Part shown: in pieces, positions 51,318 to 60,007 of the stretch
How positions within the stretch are numbered: the stretch's first letter is position 1
How the letters are laid out: every line of letters starts with the position of its first letter
Assembly: GCF_001182745.1 (NCBI RefSeq)
Contig: NZ_LN868939.1
Location: 62,001-126,000, forward strand
Source of the DNA: Nocardia farcinica
GTDB taxonomy: Bacteria; Actinomycetota; Actinomycetes; Mycobacteriales; Mycobacteriaceae
Direction of reading: 5' to 3'
Length of the DNA stretch: 64,000 nucleotides
Position numbers and translations under genes: made by a program
The notes under the pieces: generated by a model
The model's input: the letters and a program-made list of their open reading frames with translations, nothing else
Told to the model about the DNA's origin: nothing
Database searches by the model: none

Positions 51318-51394
51318 TGGTGGCCAGGGCCGGGATCGAACCGGCGACCTTCCGCTTTTCAGGCGGACGCTCGTACCAACTGAGCTACCTGGCC
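51318..51394 (-). tRNA. tRNA-Phe (GAA)
   Basis: Cloverleaf: GGCCAGG acceptor arm paired with CCTGGCC, D arm AGCTCAGTTGGTAC, anticodon loop CTGAAAA giving GAA, and T arm CCGGTTCGATCCCGG. The CCA is encoded here by the element copy, whereas the displaced chromosomal copy has CCG at that place. It is the integration target of the AICE. Confidence 0.96.
51319..51362. repeat. attR: 44-bp copy within intact tRNA-Phe
   Basis: These 44 bp are identical to 42026-42069 and form the 3' part of the functional tRNA-Phe gene. The copy next to the non-coding region was contributed by the element. Confidence 0.92.
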
Positions 51395-51468
51395 GCAGGC
51401 ACCCGTTCCGGGCTACTGCGCGAAACGCTGCCATACGCGAAGCGCCGGATTGCTCCGGCGCTTACTTG

Positions 51469-51542
51469 CGACCCTGACGGGACTCGAACCCGCGACCTCC
51501 GCCGTGACAGGGCGGCGCGCTAACCAACTGCGCCACAGGGCC
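51469..51542 (-). tRNA. tRNA-Asp (GTC)
   Basis: Acceptor GGCCCTG with CAGGGTC (one G-U), anticodon loop CTGTCAC giving GTC, and T loop GGGTTCGAGTCCC. It has no encoded CCA. It lies 74 bp upstream of tRNA-Phe on the same strand; a hairpin (51440-51463) between them may aid processing or termination. Confidence 0.96.
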
Positions 51543-51571
51543 ATGCTCTGCTACCAACGATCCGTGGACCG

Positions 51572-51644
51572 TACCCCCTACGGGATTCGAACCCGCGCTA
51601 CCGCCTTGAAAGGGCGGCGTCCTAGGCCGCTAGACGAAGGGGGC
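51572..51644 (-). tRNA. tRNA-Glu (TTC)
   Basis: Acceptor GCCCCCT with AGGGGGT, anticodon loop CTTTCAA giving TTC, and T loop GGGTTCGAATCCC. It is the first of a three-tRNA transcript Glu-Asp-Phe on the minus strand. Confidence 0.96.
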
Positions 51645-51738
51645 TCGTCCCGGATTTCTCCGGACCGGCTTTCAACGGCTGTCCGTTGGGAGCTCGCATA
51701 GCTTATGACAGCTTCGCCGAGATTCCCAAATCGGCTGG

Positions 51739-52404
51739 TCAGAGGCCCAGTCCGAGCTCTTCCAGCCGTGCCGAGGCACCCCACCCGTCCACCGCGAACT
51801 TCTCGCACCACTCGGGCGTCGCCATCGACGCCACGACGACCTCGAGCGCCTCCTGGAACCGGCTGCGCAGATCGGACGCGCCGCCGAGCAGGTCCACCAG
51901 GTAGCGCTGGCCGGCCAGCGCCGCGGTGAGCGTGCGGGTGAACCGGTCCGGGTCGGCGTCCTCGCGCAGCTGACCGTGGTCGATCGCGCGGACCGCCAGC
52001 GAGCGGGTGGCGCGGGTGAGGATGCGCCCACCACCGACCTGCACGTCGCGATAGAAGTCGGGCTCGATGATGAGCCGGTACTCCGCCTGCACGATGATGT
52101 CGTGCTCGAGCCGCAGCGCGAGCTCGTCGATCATGCCGTGCAGTACGTCGAGTGGACCGAGATCCGTTCTGGCCAGCCATCTCTCGGCCGAGGAACGGTA
52201 GCGTTCGACCGCGGTCTCCAGCACCGCCCTTGCCAGGTCCTCCTTGGAGTCGAAGTGGAAGTACATCGCACCCTTGGTCGCGCGCGATCCTTCCAGGATC
52301 CGGTTCAGCGATGCCGCGGCATAGCCGCTCTTCCCGAATTCGACGGCGGCGGACCTGATAATCGCCGCCCGTGTCCGGCGGGCCCGCTCTTGCTGCCGTG
52401 CCAT
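51739..52404 (-). CDS. TetR-family gamma-butyrolactone-receptor-like regulator
   Basis: The 221-residue protein starts from ATG 52404 (MARQQERARRTRAA) with GGAGG 11 bp before it; longer upstream frames read poorly. The HTH region AAASLNRILEGSRATKGAMY and YFHFDSKEDLARAVL is the ScbR/ArpA-type signature. These receptors sense gamma-butyrolactone signals and control secondary metabolism. No AfsA-type synthase or cluster is next to it. It lies immediately upstream of the tRNA cluster and may be an orphan pseudo-receptor. Confidence 0.85.
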   Translation of the reverse strand: MARQQERARRTRAAIIRSAAVEFGKSGYAAASLNRILEGSRATKGAMYFHFDSKEDLARAVLETAVERYRSSAERWLARTDLGPLDVLHGMIDELALRLEHDIIVQAEYRLIIEPDFYRDVQVGGGRILTRATRSLAVRAIDHGQLREDADPDRFTRTLTAALAGQRYLVDLLGGASDLRSRFQEALEVVVASMATPEWCEKFAVDGWGASARLEELGLGL

Positions 52405-53238
52405 GCTCGAAACGCCTCCGAAGCTACTCACCGCCAATCGAAGCCCCCCGTAGGACTGGACCCCTGGCGCACAGTTAATAAAGGTAAATACTTGAAGCCC
52501 GGTTTCTCGCGGAAATTCGGACCTGAGGTACGAAAACTCGAGAATTCCGTTAAACACACCAGCTGGTATAATTTCTCTGCCCGGGTGCGCCGCAGGGGGT
52601 GCGCACCCGGGCGTACCTACGTCTCGGACCTGTCTCGGATCAGCCTCCTGCGGCATAGACTCCTTGATTGCCACAACCGGACCGGCCGGTCGCAACACCT
52701 GCGGGCACCACGATGACGAGTCGAATTCCGACCGCCCCGGGTGGCACGGCGATTCTTCCGGAATTCACCAGAGCGTCACCGTACCCGCAATCGCGTTCCG
52801 ACACGCGGCAAACCGGCGAGTCAGATAGCCGACCGCGCGGATAACTGTGACAGCTAACATTGCGCAATCGAAAATGATTGTCCGGGGCGGATTTCCAATT
52901 CACCACGGATGCCGACATCCCGGCACCACGCGACCGCGCCCGGCGCCGCCGCCGATCGTCCGCGCCGACCCGCATCCGCCGGCCCTCGCCGCAGCGGCGC
53001 CGGATGACCTACCGACTGCGAAACCAAACTGATTGGTAGGCAACACGATTCGATAGTATCCGCGCCCGGCCGAAATGAACAAAGCTCGGCCCCAACCGGA
53101 TACCGCGACCAGCACCCCCGGCCCCCACGCCCAGCCCACCGCTGCCGTCACCACGGCCGCGCCGTTACCATGCCGCCCCGCGGCTCCGCTCCCCCGGTTT
53201 CCCCAACCCCGCCCGAGCCCATTACACTTGCCCCTCGC
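52405..53238. other. 830-bp gene-poor region, lower GC than its surroundings
   Basis: There is no supportable gene; short frames on both strands lack ribosome sites and family signals. It contains a consensus TATAAT (52567-52572) and, 6 bp later, a very stable hairpin (52579-52612). The stretch from 52440 to 52580 is unusually AT-rich for this genome, which could reflect a regulatory region or relics of a transferred sequence. Confidence 0.5.
52579..52612 (+). ncRNA. Hairpin at a putative transcript start
   Basis: 12-bp arms (GCCCGGGTGCGC / GCGCACCCGGGC) with a 10-nt loop begin where a transcript from the TATAAT box at 52567-52572 would start. This could be the 5' stem of a small RNA, or simply a terminator of the other strand. 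There is no known RNA family. Confidence 0.35.
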
Positions 53239-53314
53239 GCCCCTATAGCTCAGTTGGTAGAGCTACGGACTTTTAATCCGCAGGTCCCAGGTTCGAGCCC
53301 TGGTGGGGGCACCA
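53239..53314 (+). tRNA. tRNA-Lys (TTT)
   Basis: Acceptor GCCCCTA with TGGGGGC (one wobble), anticodon loop CTTTTAA giving TTT, T loop AGGTTCGAGCCCT and encoded CCA. It is transcribed opposite to the other three tRNAs. Confidence 0.96.
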
Positions 53315-53506
53315 GGCGGCAGGCGCCCGGGGTCGCCCGGGCGCCTGTGTCGTTCCCAGGGGTCGTTCCCAGGGGATCCACCGCCGGCACACAGGGCGGT
53401 CCCAGCGGCCACAGCAACCATGAATGTCGGCATCACGACCGGGGTTTCCTTTACTGTGAGGCCGTCCCCGGCACATCGGGGGCATCCTTCGAGACAGGCG
53501 GAGCCG

Positions 53507-54109
53507 ATGACTTCCTTCGACGAATTGCTCTCCAACGTTCCGATCAGCCAGATCGCCGAGAAGCTCGGCGTGGACGAGTCCACCGCGCGCACCGCCGTGC
53601 AGGCCGCGCTGCCGACGCTGCTCGGCGGGTTGCAGGCCAACGCCGCCGAGCCCGCGGGCGCGACCGCGCTGGTCGGCGCGCTGGACAAGCACGATCCCGG
53701 CCTGGTCGAGGGCCAGGGCGCGGTCGACATCGCCCAGGTGGACGTGGCGGACGGCGCCAAGATCGTCGACAAGGTGTTCGGCGCGGAGAAGAACACGGTC
53801 ATCAGCGCGCTCGGCTCGACCGCGGGAACCGGCGGCAACGACTTGGTGGCCCAGCTGCTGCCGATCCTGGCCCCGATCGTGCTCGCCTACCTGGCCAAGC
53901 AGCTCACCGGTGGTGCCGCGGCACCCCAGGCGCCCGCACCCGCGCCCACGCCCACGCCTTCCGCCGGCGGCGCGATCGGCGACATCCTCGGTGGCCTGCT
54001 CGGTGGCGGCAAGGGCGGCATCGGTGGCGCCATCGGCGAAGCCATCGCCAAGAACGCGGGTGGCGCCCTCGGCAACGTGCTCGGCGGCCTGCTCGGCGGG
54101 AAGCGCTGA
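53507..54109 (+). CDS. DUF937 family protein
   Basis: The 200-residue protein starts from ATG 53507 with AGGCGGAG upstream. Residues 1-130 are the helical DUF937 core (MTSFDELLSNVPISQIAEKL, LPTLLGGLQANA, VIDKVFG-type motif KIVDKVFGAEKNTVI). The tail is Pro/Ala-rich (APAPTPTPS) and ends in Gly/Leu blocks (GGLLGGGKGGIGGAIG, GNVLGGLLGGKR) that resemble a duplicated amphipathic segment. It may be membrane- or polymer-associated. Its function is unknown. It is downstream of tRNA-Lys. Confidence 0.85.
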   Translation: MTSFDELLSNVPISQIAEKLGVDESTARTAVQAALPTLLGGLQANAAEPAGATALVGALDKHDPGLVEGQGAVDIAQVDVADGAKIVDKVFGAEKNTVISALGSTAGTGGNDLVAQLLPILAPIVLAYLAKQLTGGAAAPQAPAPAPTPTPSAGGAIGDILGGLLGGGKGGIGGAIGEAIAKNAGGALGNVLGGLLGGKR

Positions 54110-54420
54110 ATCCGGCGATCCGGCGTAACGGCGGCGCGGGCGCGGCGATAGATCGGTGATTGTCGGGGACCGAACGAGCGAGCAAGGAGCCCACTCGGCG
54201 ACCGCCTGCGCCTACACTCGGGGGAGGTCGGGCCGGGTTTCGCCGCTGAAACCGGGACCTTCGTCCCAACCGACGGGGCCTTCGGTCGTGACTTCCCCCT
54301 GTCACCGCCCGATGCGTTTCGCCTCACACCTACGGTGCCGTAAGGTATGGCCGCATCGGGCACGGTCTACTCCGGAAATACGACCTGCAAGCGTGCACGC
54401 AGACAATGAAGGGCTGATAC
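54110..54420. other. 311-bp spacer upstream of the desaturase
   Basis: There is no gene. It contains an imperfect dyad around 54235-54258 (CGGGTTTC with GAAACCGG) and a similar GGGACC/CGGGGCC element. TAAGGT near 54345 could be a -10 box. This is likely the desA promoter and leader; a fatty-acid-responsive repressor site is possible but not demonstrable. Confidence 0.35.
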
Positions 54421-55386
54421 ATGGCAAGGGATCTGACTCAACTCGAACTGCTCACGGAGTTGGAGCCGGTTGCCGAGGAAAACGTCAACCGTCACCTCTC
54501 CCTGGCTAAGGAATGGCATCCGCACGACTACGTCCCGTGGGACGAGGGCCGCAACTTCGCGGCACTCGGCGGCGTGGACTGGGATCCGGAACAGTCCAAG
54601 TTGAGCGAGGTCGCCAAGGCGGCCATGATCACCAACCTGCTCACCGAGGACAACCTGCCCTCCTACCACCGCGAGATCGCGGAGAACTTCTCCCAGGACG
54701 GGGCCTGGGGCACCTGGGTCGGTCGCTGGACCGCCGAGGAGAACCGGCACGGCATCGTGATGCGCGACTACCTGGTGGTCACCCGCGGTGTGGATCCGGT
54801 CGCGCTCGAGCAGGCCCGCATGATCCACATGACCAACGGCTTCGCCTCGCCCGCCGAAGCCGACGCGGGCTTCCTGCACTCGGTCGCCTACGTCACCTTC
54901 CAGGAACTCGCCACCCGCGTGAGCCACCGCAACACCGGCAAGGTCTGCGACGACCCGATCGCCGACCGCATGCTGCAGCGCGTAGCCGCGGACGAGAACC
55001 TGCACATGATCTTCTACCGCAACATGTGCGGTGCGGCCCTGGACCTGGTGCCCGACCAGGCCATCGAGGCGATCACGCTGATCCTGGAGCACTTCCAGAT
55101 GCCGGGCGCGGGCATGCCCAACTTCCGCCGCAACGGCGTGCTGATGGCCAAGCACGGCATCTACGACCTGCGCCAGCACCTGGAAGAGGTCGTCCAGCCG
55201 GTGCTGAAGAAGTGGAACGTCTTCGACCGCACCGACTTCACCGCGCGCGGTGAGCAGACCCGCGAGCGGCTGGCCGCCTTCCTGGACAAGCTGTCCAAGG
55301 ACGTGGTGAAGTTCGAGGAGCAGCGCGACCGCATGCTGGCTCGCGAGGCCAAGAAGCGCGAGATGGCGGACGCCGCCGCGAGCTGA
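54421..55386 (+). CDS. desA1: Acyl-ACP desaturase (DesA1-like)
   Basis: The 321-residue protein starts from ATG 54421. It is a diiron ferritin-like enzyme: EENRH in WTAEENRHG and DENLH in AADENLHMIFY supply iron ligands, with PSYHREI upstream. It matches DesA1 (Rv0824c) better than DesA2 by eye (HPHDYVPW, ALGG.DWDP, LPSYHREI). DesA1 introduces the cis double bond in mycolic-acid precursors. The gene order desA1-dus-LCP-phoU-pst follows the M. tuberculosis block. It is followed by a tandem repeat. Confidence 0.92.
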   Translation: MARDLTQLELLTELEPVAEENVNRHLSLAKEWHPHDYVPWDEGRNFAALGGVDWDPEQSKLSEVAKAAMITNLLTEDNLPSYHREIAENFSQDGAWGTWVGRWTAEENRHGIVMRDYLVVTRGVDPVALEQARMIHMTNGFASPAEADAGFLHSVAYVTFQELATRVSHRNTGKVCDDPIADRMLQRVAADENLHMIFYRNMCGAALDLVPDQAIEAITLILEHFQMPGAGMPNFRRNGVLMAKHGIYDLRQHLEEVVQPVLKKWNVFDRTDFTARGEQTRERLAAFLDKLSKDVVKFEEQRDRMLAREAKKREMADAAAS

Positions 55387-55402
55387 CGCCACAGCTCGAC
55401 CC

Positions 55403-55474
55403 GGACAGCGCCCCATTCCCGAACAGCGCGTCGTTCCCGAACAGCGCGTCGTTCCCGAACAGCGCGTCGTTCCT
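55403..55474. repeat. Tandem 18-bp repeat, four copies
   Basis: The unit GAACAGCGCGTCGTTCCC occurs as copies at 55421, 55439 and 55457, preceded by a divergent copy at 55403. Units abut exactly. The repeat lies between the desA stop and a terminator, in the space between convergent genes. It is likely slippage-generated. Confidence 0.88.
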
Positions 55475-55483
55475 GAACAGCAC

Positions 55484-55516
55484 AGCGCCGCCGCCGAATC
55501 GCTCGGCGGCGGCGCT
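55484..55516. terminator. Terminator between desA1 and Mce-associated gene
   Basis: A 14-bp perfect stem (55484-55497 with 55503-55516) with a 5-nt loop, 12 bp before the convergent gene's stop. Confidence 0.85.
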
Positions 55517-55527
55517 GTCGTGTCGGG

Positions 55528-56121
55528 TCACTTGATCGGCAGCGCGCCGTCCACCCCGCCGACGTCGGTGATCTTCCAGTCGGCGTTCTTGTCGAGTGTC
55601 ACGGTGTAGGTGACGGTGGTCTGCGCGCCCTCGGGGCTCTGCGCGTTGGTGGAGGTGACGTTGACGAAGACGTTCACCTTGTAGGTGCCGTCGGCCTCGG
55701 AGGCGACCTCGGCGGCGATCGGCGACGCGGTGGAGGTCCACTTGAGCGGCACCAGGATCTGCTCGAGCTTGGGCGCGGTGGCGTCGAACTTGGTCGCCAG
55801 CTGCGGGGTGGTGTTGGCCTTCAGCTTGCCGACCCAGGCGGTGACGTCCTGGTAGTTCACCGTGGCCGCGCCGACGGCGTAATCGGTGGCGACCTGCTCG
55901 GCGCGGCGCTCGTCGGCCGCGCGGGCGTCGCGCTCGTCCAGGTCGCCCCGGGCCGACCACCACAGTGCGCCGAACACCACGGCGAGCACGGTGGCCACGG
56001 CGAGCGCCACCGACCATCCGATCGTCGACAGCGGGATCGACACGGTGGCGCCCTTCGGACGGGCGGGCGCGGACTCGGCCGCCTCGCGCGGCTGGCCCGG
56101 TTCGATGTCCTCGGCTGGCAT
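55528..56121 (-). CDS. Mce-associated membrane protein-like
   Basis: The 197-residue protein starts from ATG 56121 with GGAG upstream. A cytoplasmic N-terminus of about 28 residues, one membrane helix (about residues 33-55) and a coiled region (ARGDLDERDARAADERRAEQVA) lead to an extracytoplasmic NTF2-like domain ending in ADWKITDVGGVD, the family's typical finish. Such proteins accompany Mce transporters of the mycolate bacteria, though no mce operon is nearby. It is divergent from the dus gene. Confidence 0.82.
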   Translation of the reverse strand: MPAEDIEPGQPREAAESAPARPKGATVSIPLSTIGWSVALAVATVLAVVFGALWWSARGDLDERDARAADERRAEQVATDYAVGAATVNYQDVTAWVGKLKANTTPQLATKFDATAPKLEQILVPLKWTSTASPIAAEVASEADGTYKVNVFVNVTSTNAQSPEGAQTTVTYTVTLDKNADWKITDVGGVDGALPIK

Positions 56122-56265
56122 GGGGAACTCCGATGTCGTCGTGCAGGCGTCCAGATGAATGCGTTACGCCCGGTATCGCTAATTGTGGGTGGTCACAGAC
56201 TAGGGGGTCGCGCTCGGGCGCTTACCAGCCGGTAGTGCCCTGATGAGACACTGGAGGGCGTGACG

Positions 56266-57408
56266 ATGACTACCGAGGCGACCTCGACGCTGCGGATCGG
56301 CCCGTATCCGGTCGATCCGCCGGTCGTGCTCGCGCCGATGGCGGGCATCACCAATCTCGCGTTCCGCAAGCTGTGCCGGGAGTTCGGCAGCGCCACCTCG
56401 ATCTACGTGTGCGAGATGATCACCGCCCGCGCGGTCGTGGAGCGCAACGAGAAGACCCTGCACATGATGTCCTTCGACGCCGACGAGCATCCGCGGTCGA
56501 TGCAGCTCTACGGCGTGGACCCGCAGACGCTCGGCGAGGCCGTGCGCATCATCGTCGGCGAGGGCTGGGCCGACCACATCGACATGAACCTCGGCTGCCC
56601 GGTGCCCAAGGTCACCCGGCTCGGCGGCGGTGCCGCGCTGCCCTACAAGCGCGCGCTGTTCGCGCGGATCGTGCGCGCGATGGTCGCCGCCGCGGAACCG
56701 GCGGGCGTGCCGGTGACGGTGAAGTTCCGTATCGGCATCGACGACGATCACCACACCTACCTCGACACCGGCCGCATCGCCGAGGCCGAGGGCGCCCGCG
56801 CGGTGTCGCTGCATGCCCGCACGGCCGCGCAGCGCTACTCCGGCCAGGCCGACTGGTCGGCGATCGCCCGGCTCAAGGAGGCCGTCACCACCATCCCCGT
56901 GCTCGGCAACGGTGACATCTTCGCCGCCGAGGACGCGGTGCGGATGATGGCCGAGACCGGCTGCGACGGCGTGGTGGTCGGCCGCGGCTGCCTGGGGCGG
57001 CCCTGGCTGTTCGCCGAGTTGCAGGCGGCGTTGCGCGGTCAGCCGCTGCCGGAGCCGCCCAACCTGGGCCGGGTGGGCGAAGTGCTGTACCGGCACGGTG
57101 CGCTGCTGTCCGAACACCTCGGCGAGGACAAGGCCATGCGCGATCTGCGCAAGCACATGGCCTGGTACCTGATGGGCTTCCCGGTCGGCGCGGACCTGCG
57201 CCGGTCCTTCGCGACGGTGTCGAGCCTGGCCCAGTTGCGTGACCTGATCGGCCGGCTCGATCCGACCGCGCCGTTCCCCAAGGACGCCGAGGGCCCGCGC
57301 GGGCGCCAGGGCTCCCCGGGCAAGGTGGCGCTGCCGCACGGCTGGCTCGACGACCCGGACGATCCCGCCGTGCCCACCGCGGCCGACGTCATGCACAGCG
57401 GGGGCTGA
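56266..57408 (+). CDS. dus: tRNA-dihydrouridine synthase (DusB-like)
   Basis: The 380-residue protein starts from ATG 56266; a GTG at 56260 is too close to the ribosome site GGAGGG. It is a TIM-barrel flavoenzyme: VVLAPMAGITNLAFRKL at the N-terminus, catalytic Cys in MNLGCPVPKV, then RIGIDDDH, HARTAAQRYSG, NGDIF and VVGRGCLGRPW for FMN binding. It reduces uridines in the tRNA D loop. It corresponds to Rv0823c beside desA1. It is followed by the LCP gene after 140 bp. Confidence 0.94.
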   Translation: MTTEATSTLRIGPYPVDPPVVLAPMAGITNLAFRKLCREFGSATSIYVCEMITARAVVERNEKTLHMMSFDADEHPRSMQLYGVDPQTLGEAVRIIVGEGWADHIDMNLGCPVPKVTRLGGGAALPYKRALFARIVRAMVAAAEPAGVPVTVKFRIGIDDDHHTYLDTGRIAEAEGARAVSLHARTAAQRYSGQADWSAIARLKEAVTTIPVLGNGDIFAAEDAVRMMAETGCDGVVVGRGCLGRPWLFAELQAALRGQPLPEPPNLGRVGEVLYRHGALLSEHLGEDKAMRDLRKHMAWYLMGFPVGADLRRSFATVSSLAQLRDLIGRLDPTAPFPKDAEGPRGRQGSPGKVALPHGWLDDPDDPAVPTAADVMHSGG

Positions 57409-57548
57409 TCTGCGGAAACGGTGTGACGGCACAGCCGGATTCGCACCAGAGTGGCTCACCGTGGCGGAATCGTTATCATTGGCGCAATCGTGTCATGCCG
57501 GTCGAGCTCGGCCCGGGCGACAGCAAAGAAGTAAAGCGAGGTTCGTTG

Positions 57549-59891
57549 GTGGGTGACGATCGGCACGGGCATGCCCAGCGGCCCGGAGGTCGCGCCCCGT
57601 GGGAGCGCTATCCCGCGGCGGAGACGCCCGATCGTGAGGGCTCGCGCACGTCGCGGCGGTCCCGGCACCTCGACGCCCCCGACGAGGGCACCCCGCTGAC
57701 CGTTCAGGACCTCGTCGAGAAGGTCGACAGCGAGCGGGTCGCCCGGCGCCGCCGCGCCGCCGATCCGCGCGCCACGTCAGCGGCCACCCCACCCCGCTCG
57801 GCCGACCCCCGCGCCGCTTCACCCGCGACCCCTCCGCGGTCAGCCGACCCCCGCGCCGCATCACCCACCACCCCACCGCGGTCAGCCGACCCCCGCGCCG
57901 CATCACCCACCACCCCACCGCGGTCAGCCGACCCCCGCATCGCACCGCCGGCCACGGCACCGGGCGCGACCGACCCGCGCACGGCCGCACCTGCCACACC
58001 ATCGCGCGCGACCGACCCGCGCGCCGCGTCGCCCGCCGCTCCGCGCCAGGAAGCCCCGTCCGCGCGCCGCCCAGCCCAGCCCCCCACGGCCCGGCCCGAG
58101 CCGGGCCGCCGGTCGAAGTCCTCCCCGATCGTCGACGACATCACCGGCGGCCAGGCCGCCGCACCCAAGCCGACGAGCGGCCGTAGGCACGCCGAGCCCG
58201 TGGCGCCGCCGGAGGACGCCGAAGAGGTCACCGACATCATCCCGCCGGTCGCCGAGCGGGAGCCCGCCCGCAACGCGATGGGCTGGCCCACCACCGACGA
58301 CGTGGCGGACGAGCCGGACAAGCCCGCCGAGCCGAAGGCCGTGCCGAGCCCGCCGCTGTCGCGGCTGGCCGCGAGCAGGCAGCGCCGCACCCGGCGCGCC
58401 AAGGCCTTCGGCCGCTCGGCCGCGGCGCTGTCCGCCGTGCTTGCCCTGCTGATCACCGGCGGTGGCTGGAGCTACCTGCGCTCCACCGGCAACGACTTCA
58501 CCCAGGTGTCGGCGCTGGACGAGAACTCCGAGGACATCGTCGATTCCGACGCACAACTCGGTGACGAGAACTACCTGCTCGTGGGCACCGACACCCGTGC
58601 GGGCGCCAACGGGCAACTGGGCGCAGGCACCCTGGACGACGCCGAGGGTTCTCGCGCCGACACCACCATGCTCGTGCACATTCCGAAGGCGCGGAACCGG
58701 GTCGTCATCGTGTCCTTCCCGCGTGATCTCGACGTGACCAGGCCGAAGTGCAACGGCTGGGATGGCGACAAGACCTACACCAAGGAGACCTTCCCGCCCG
58801 CCATCGGCGACAAGCTCAACGCTGTCTATGCCCTCGGTGGCCCGCAGTGCCTGGTTTCCACGATCCAGCGCCTCACCGGCGCCTCGATCAATCACTTCAT
58901 CGCCATCGACTTCGCCGGCTTCGAAGCGATGGTCGACAAGATCGACGGGGTCGAGGTCTGCGCGACCAAGCCACTCGTCGACGATGTGCTCGGCACCATC
59001 CTGGAGAAACCGGGCAAGCAACGCATCAACGGCGAGACAGCTCTGAAGTACGTGCGCGCCAGGCACGTCTACGGCGAGGAGCGCAGCGACTACGACCGGA
59101 TCAACCGCCAGCAACGGTTCCTCGCCTCGTTGCTGCGCGGCGCCCTGTCGAGCAATGTGTTCCTCGATCTGGGCAAGCTGAACGGTTTCATCAAGGAATT
59201 CACCGCTCATACGATGGTCGACGAAACGACCAAGCCCGAGGATCTGCTGACGCTCGGCCGCTCGTTGCAAAAACTCGACGCCGGTACGGTGACCTTCCTC
59301 ACCGTGCCGACCGCAGGCACCACCGCCTACGGCAACGAGATCCCTCGCGAATCGGACATCAAGGCGATTTTCAAGGCGATCCGAGACGACCAGCCACTGC
59401 CCGGCGAGAAGCCGACGACCCCGGCCGACGCGCCGGCCCCGGCCCCGGCCGCGCCGACCCCGTCGACGTATACGGCGGTGGACCCCTCCACGGTCTCGCT
59501 GCTGGTCTCGAACGGCTCCGGCTACGACGGCCTGGCCCGCACCGCGGCCACCAAGCTCGACAACCACGGCTTCACGATCTACAACGTCAGCAACTACGCC
59601 AACGGCACATCGGCAACAACCAAGGTTCGCTACGGCGCGGGGCTCGAAGCCGAGGCCGCCACGGTGGCCTCGGCGGTCCCCGGCGCGACCATCGAGGCCG
59701 CCGACGACCTCGGCGGCATCGTCGAGGTGGTCGTCGGAACCGACTCCGCCAACGGCGTTACCGTGCAGGCTCCGACCCCGGTCGGTGATGTGATCAGCAA
59801 CGTCGCGACGAGCACGTCGGTCGAGTCGGCTCCGGCCGTCCTCCCCGCGGATCTGGAACACGTCAACGCGGCCGACGAGATCTGCAAGTAG
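57549..59891 (+). CDS. LytR-CpsA-Psr (LCP) family cell-wall ligase with disordered repeat region
   Basis: The protein is about 780 residues. GTG 57549 is chosen for a sensible N-terminus; TTG 57546 and ATG 57495 are also possible. Residues 1-270 are cytoplasmic, Pro/Ala/Arg-rich and disordered, with a 14-residue unit (TPPRSADPRAASP type) repeated four times. One membrane helix (about residues 282-305) is followed by the LCP domain: DTRAGANGQL, SRADTTMLVHI, SFPRDLDV and YVRARHVYGEERSDYDRINRQ. A C-terminal LytR_C domain (about 620-720) completes it. LCP enzymes attach arabinogalactan to peptidoglycan in mycolate bacteria. Confidence 0.9.
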   Translation: MGDDRHGHAQRPGGRAPWERYPAAETPDREGSRTSRRSRHLDAPDEGTPLTVQDLVEKVDSERVARRRRAADPRATSAATPPRSADPRAASPATPPRSADPRAASPTTPPRSADPRAASPTTPPRSADPRIAPPATAPGATDPRTAAPATPSRATDPRAASPAAPRQEAPSARRPAQPPTARPEPGRRSKSSPIVDDITGGQAAAPKPTSGRRHAEPVAPPEDAEEVTDIIPPVAEREPARNAMGWPTTDDVADEPDKPAEPKAVPSPPLSRLAASRQRRTRRAKAFGRSAAALSAVLALLITGGGWSYLRSTGNDFTQVSALDENSEDIVDSDAQLGDENYLLVGTDTRAGANGQLGAGTLDDAEGSRADTTMLVHIPKARNRVVIVSFPRDLDVTRPKCNGWDGDKTYTKETFPPAIGDKLNAVYALGGPQCLVSTIQRLTGASINHFIAIDFAGFEAMVDKIDGVEVCATKPLVDDVLGTILEKPGKQRINGETALKYVRARHVYGEERSDYDRINRQQRFLASLLRGALSSNVFLDLGKLNGFIKEFTAHTMVDETTKPEDLLTLGRSLQKLDAGTVTFLTVPTAGTTAYGNEIPRESDIKAIFKAIRDDQPLPGEKPTTPADAPAPAPAAPTPSTYTAVDPSTVSLLVSNGSGYDGLARTAATKLDNHGFTIYNVSNYANGTSATTKVRYGAGLEAEAATVASAVPGATIEAADDLGGIVEVVVGTDSANGVTVQAPTPVGDVISNVATSTSVESAPAVLPADLEHVNAADEICK
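57784..57945. repeat. 42-bp tandem repeat inside the LCP gene
   Basis: About four copies of a 42-bp unit, the central two nearly identical, encode the 14-residue TPPRSADPRAASPT motif. The repeat copy number may vary between strains and would change only the disordered cytoplasmic segment. Confidence 0.85.
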
Positions 59892-60007
59892 ACGGTCCGT
59901 CAGCTGTGCCTTGCATTCCGAAAATATGCTCGGCAGCAGGCGAAATCGCGGGACTCCCACCTCGCCCGCAGTACTCGACGGTGTTCGACTTCGAGAAGGG
60001 GGTTTTA

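Larger units (their letters stand above)
42026..51362. mobile_element. Actinomycete integrative and conjugative element (pSAM2-type, 9.3 kb) in tRNA-Phe
   Basis: The two 44-bp direct repeats bound a module with the AICE order: integrase, excisionase, HUH replication initiator, small genes, FtsK-type translocase, DUF2637 membrane protein, GntR repressor, cargo, then a non-coding region and attR in intact tRNA-Phe. Replication by rolling circle and transfer as double-stranded DNA through an FtsK-type pump are known for this family. All core genes appear intact. Confidence 0.93.

Noticed and set aside
52640..52975. A 111-residue minus-strand gene in the gene-poor region.
   Set aside because: The composition is poor, there is no ribosome site or family signal, and no coupling to neighbours.
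55403..55474. Possible CRISPR array because of short repeats.
   Set aside because: The units abut with no spacers and no cas genes are near, so it is a simple tandem repeat. No other array-like pattern was seen in the window.
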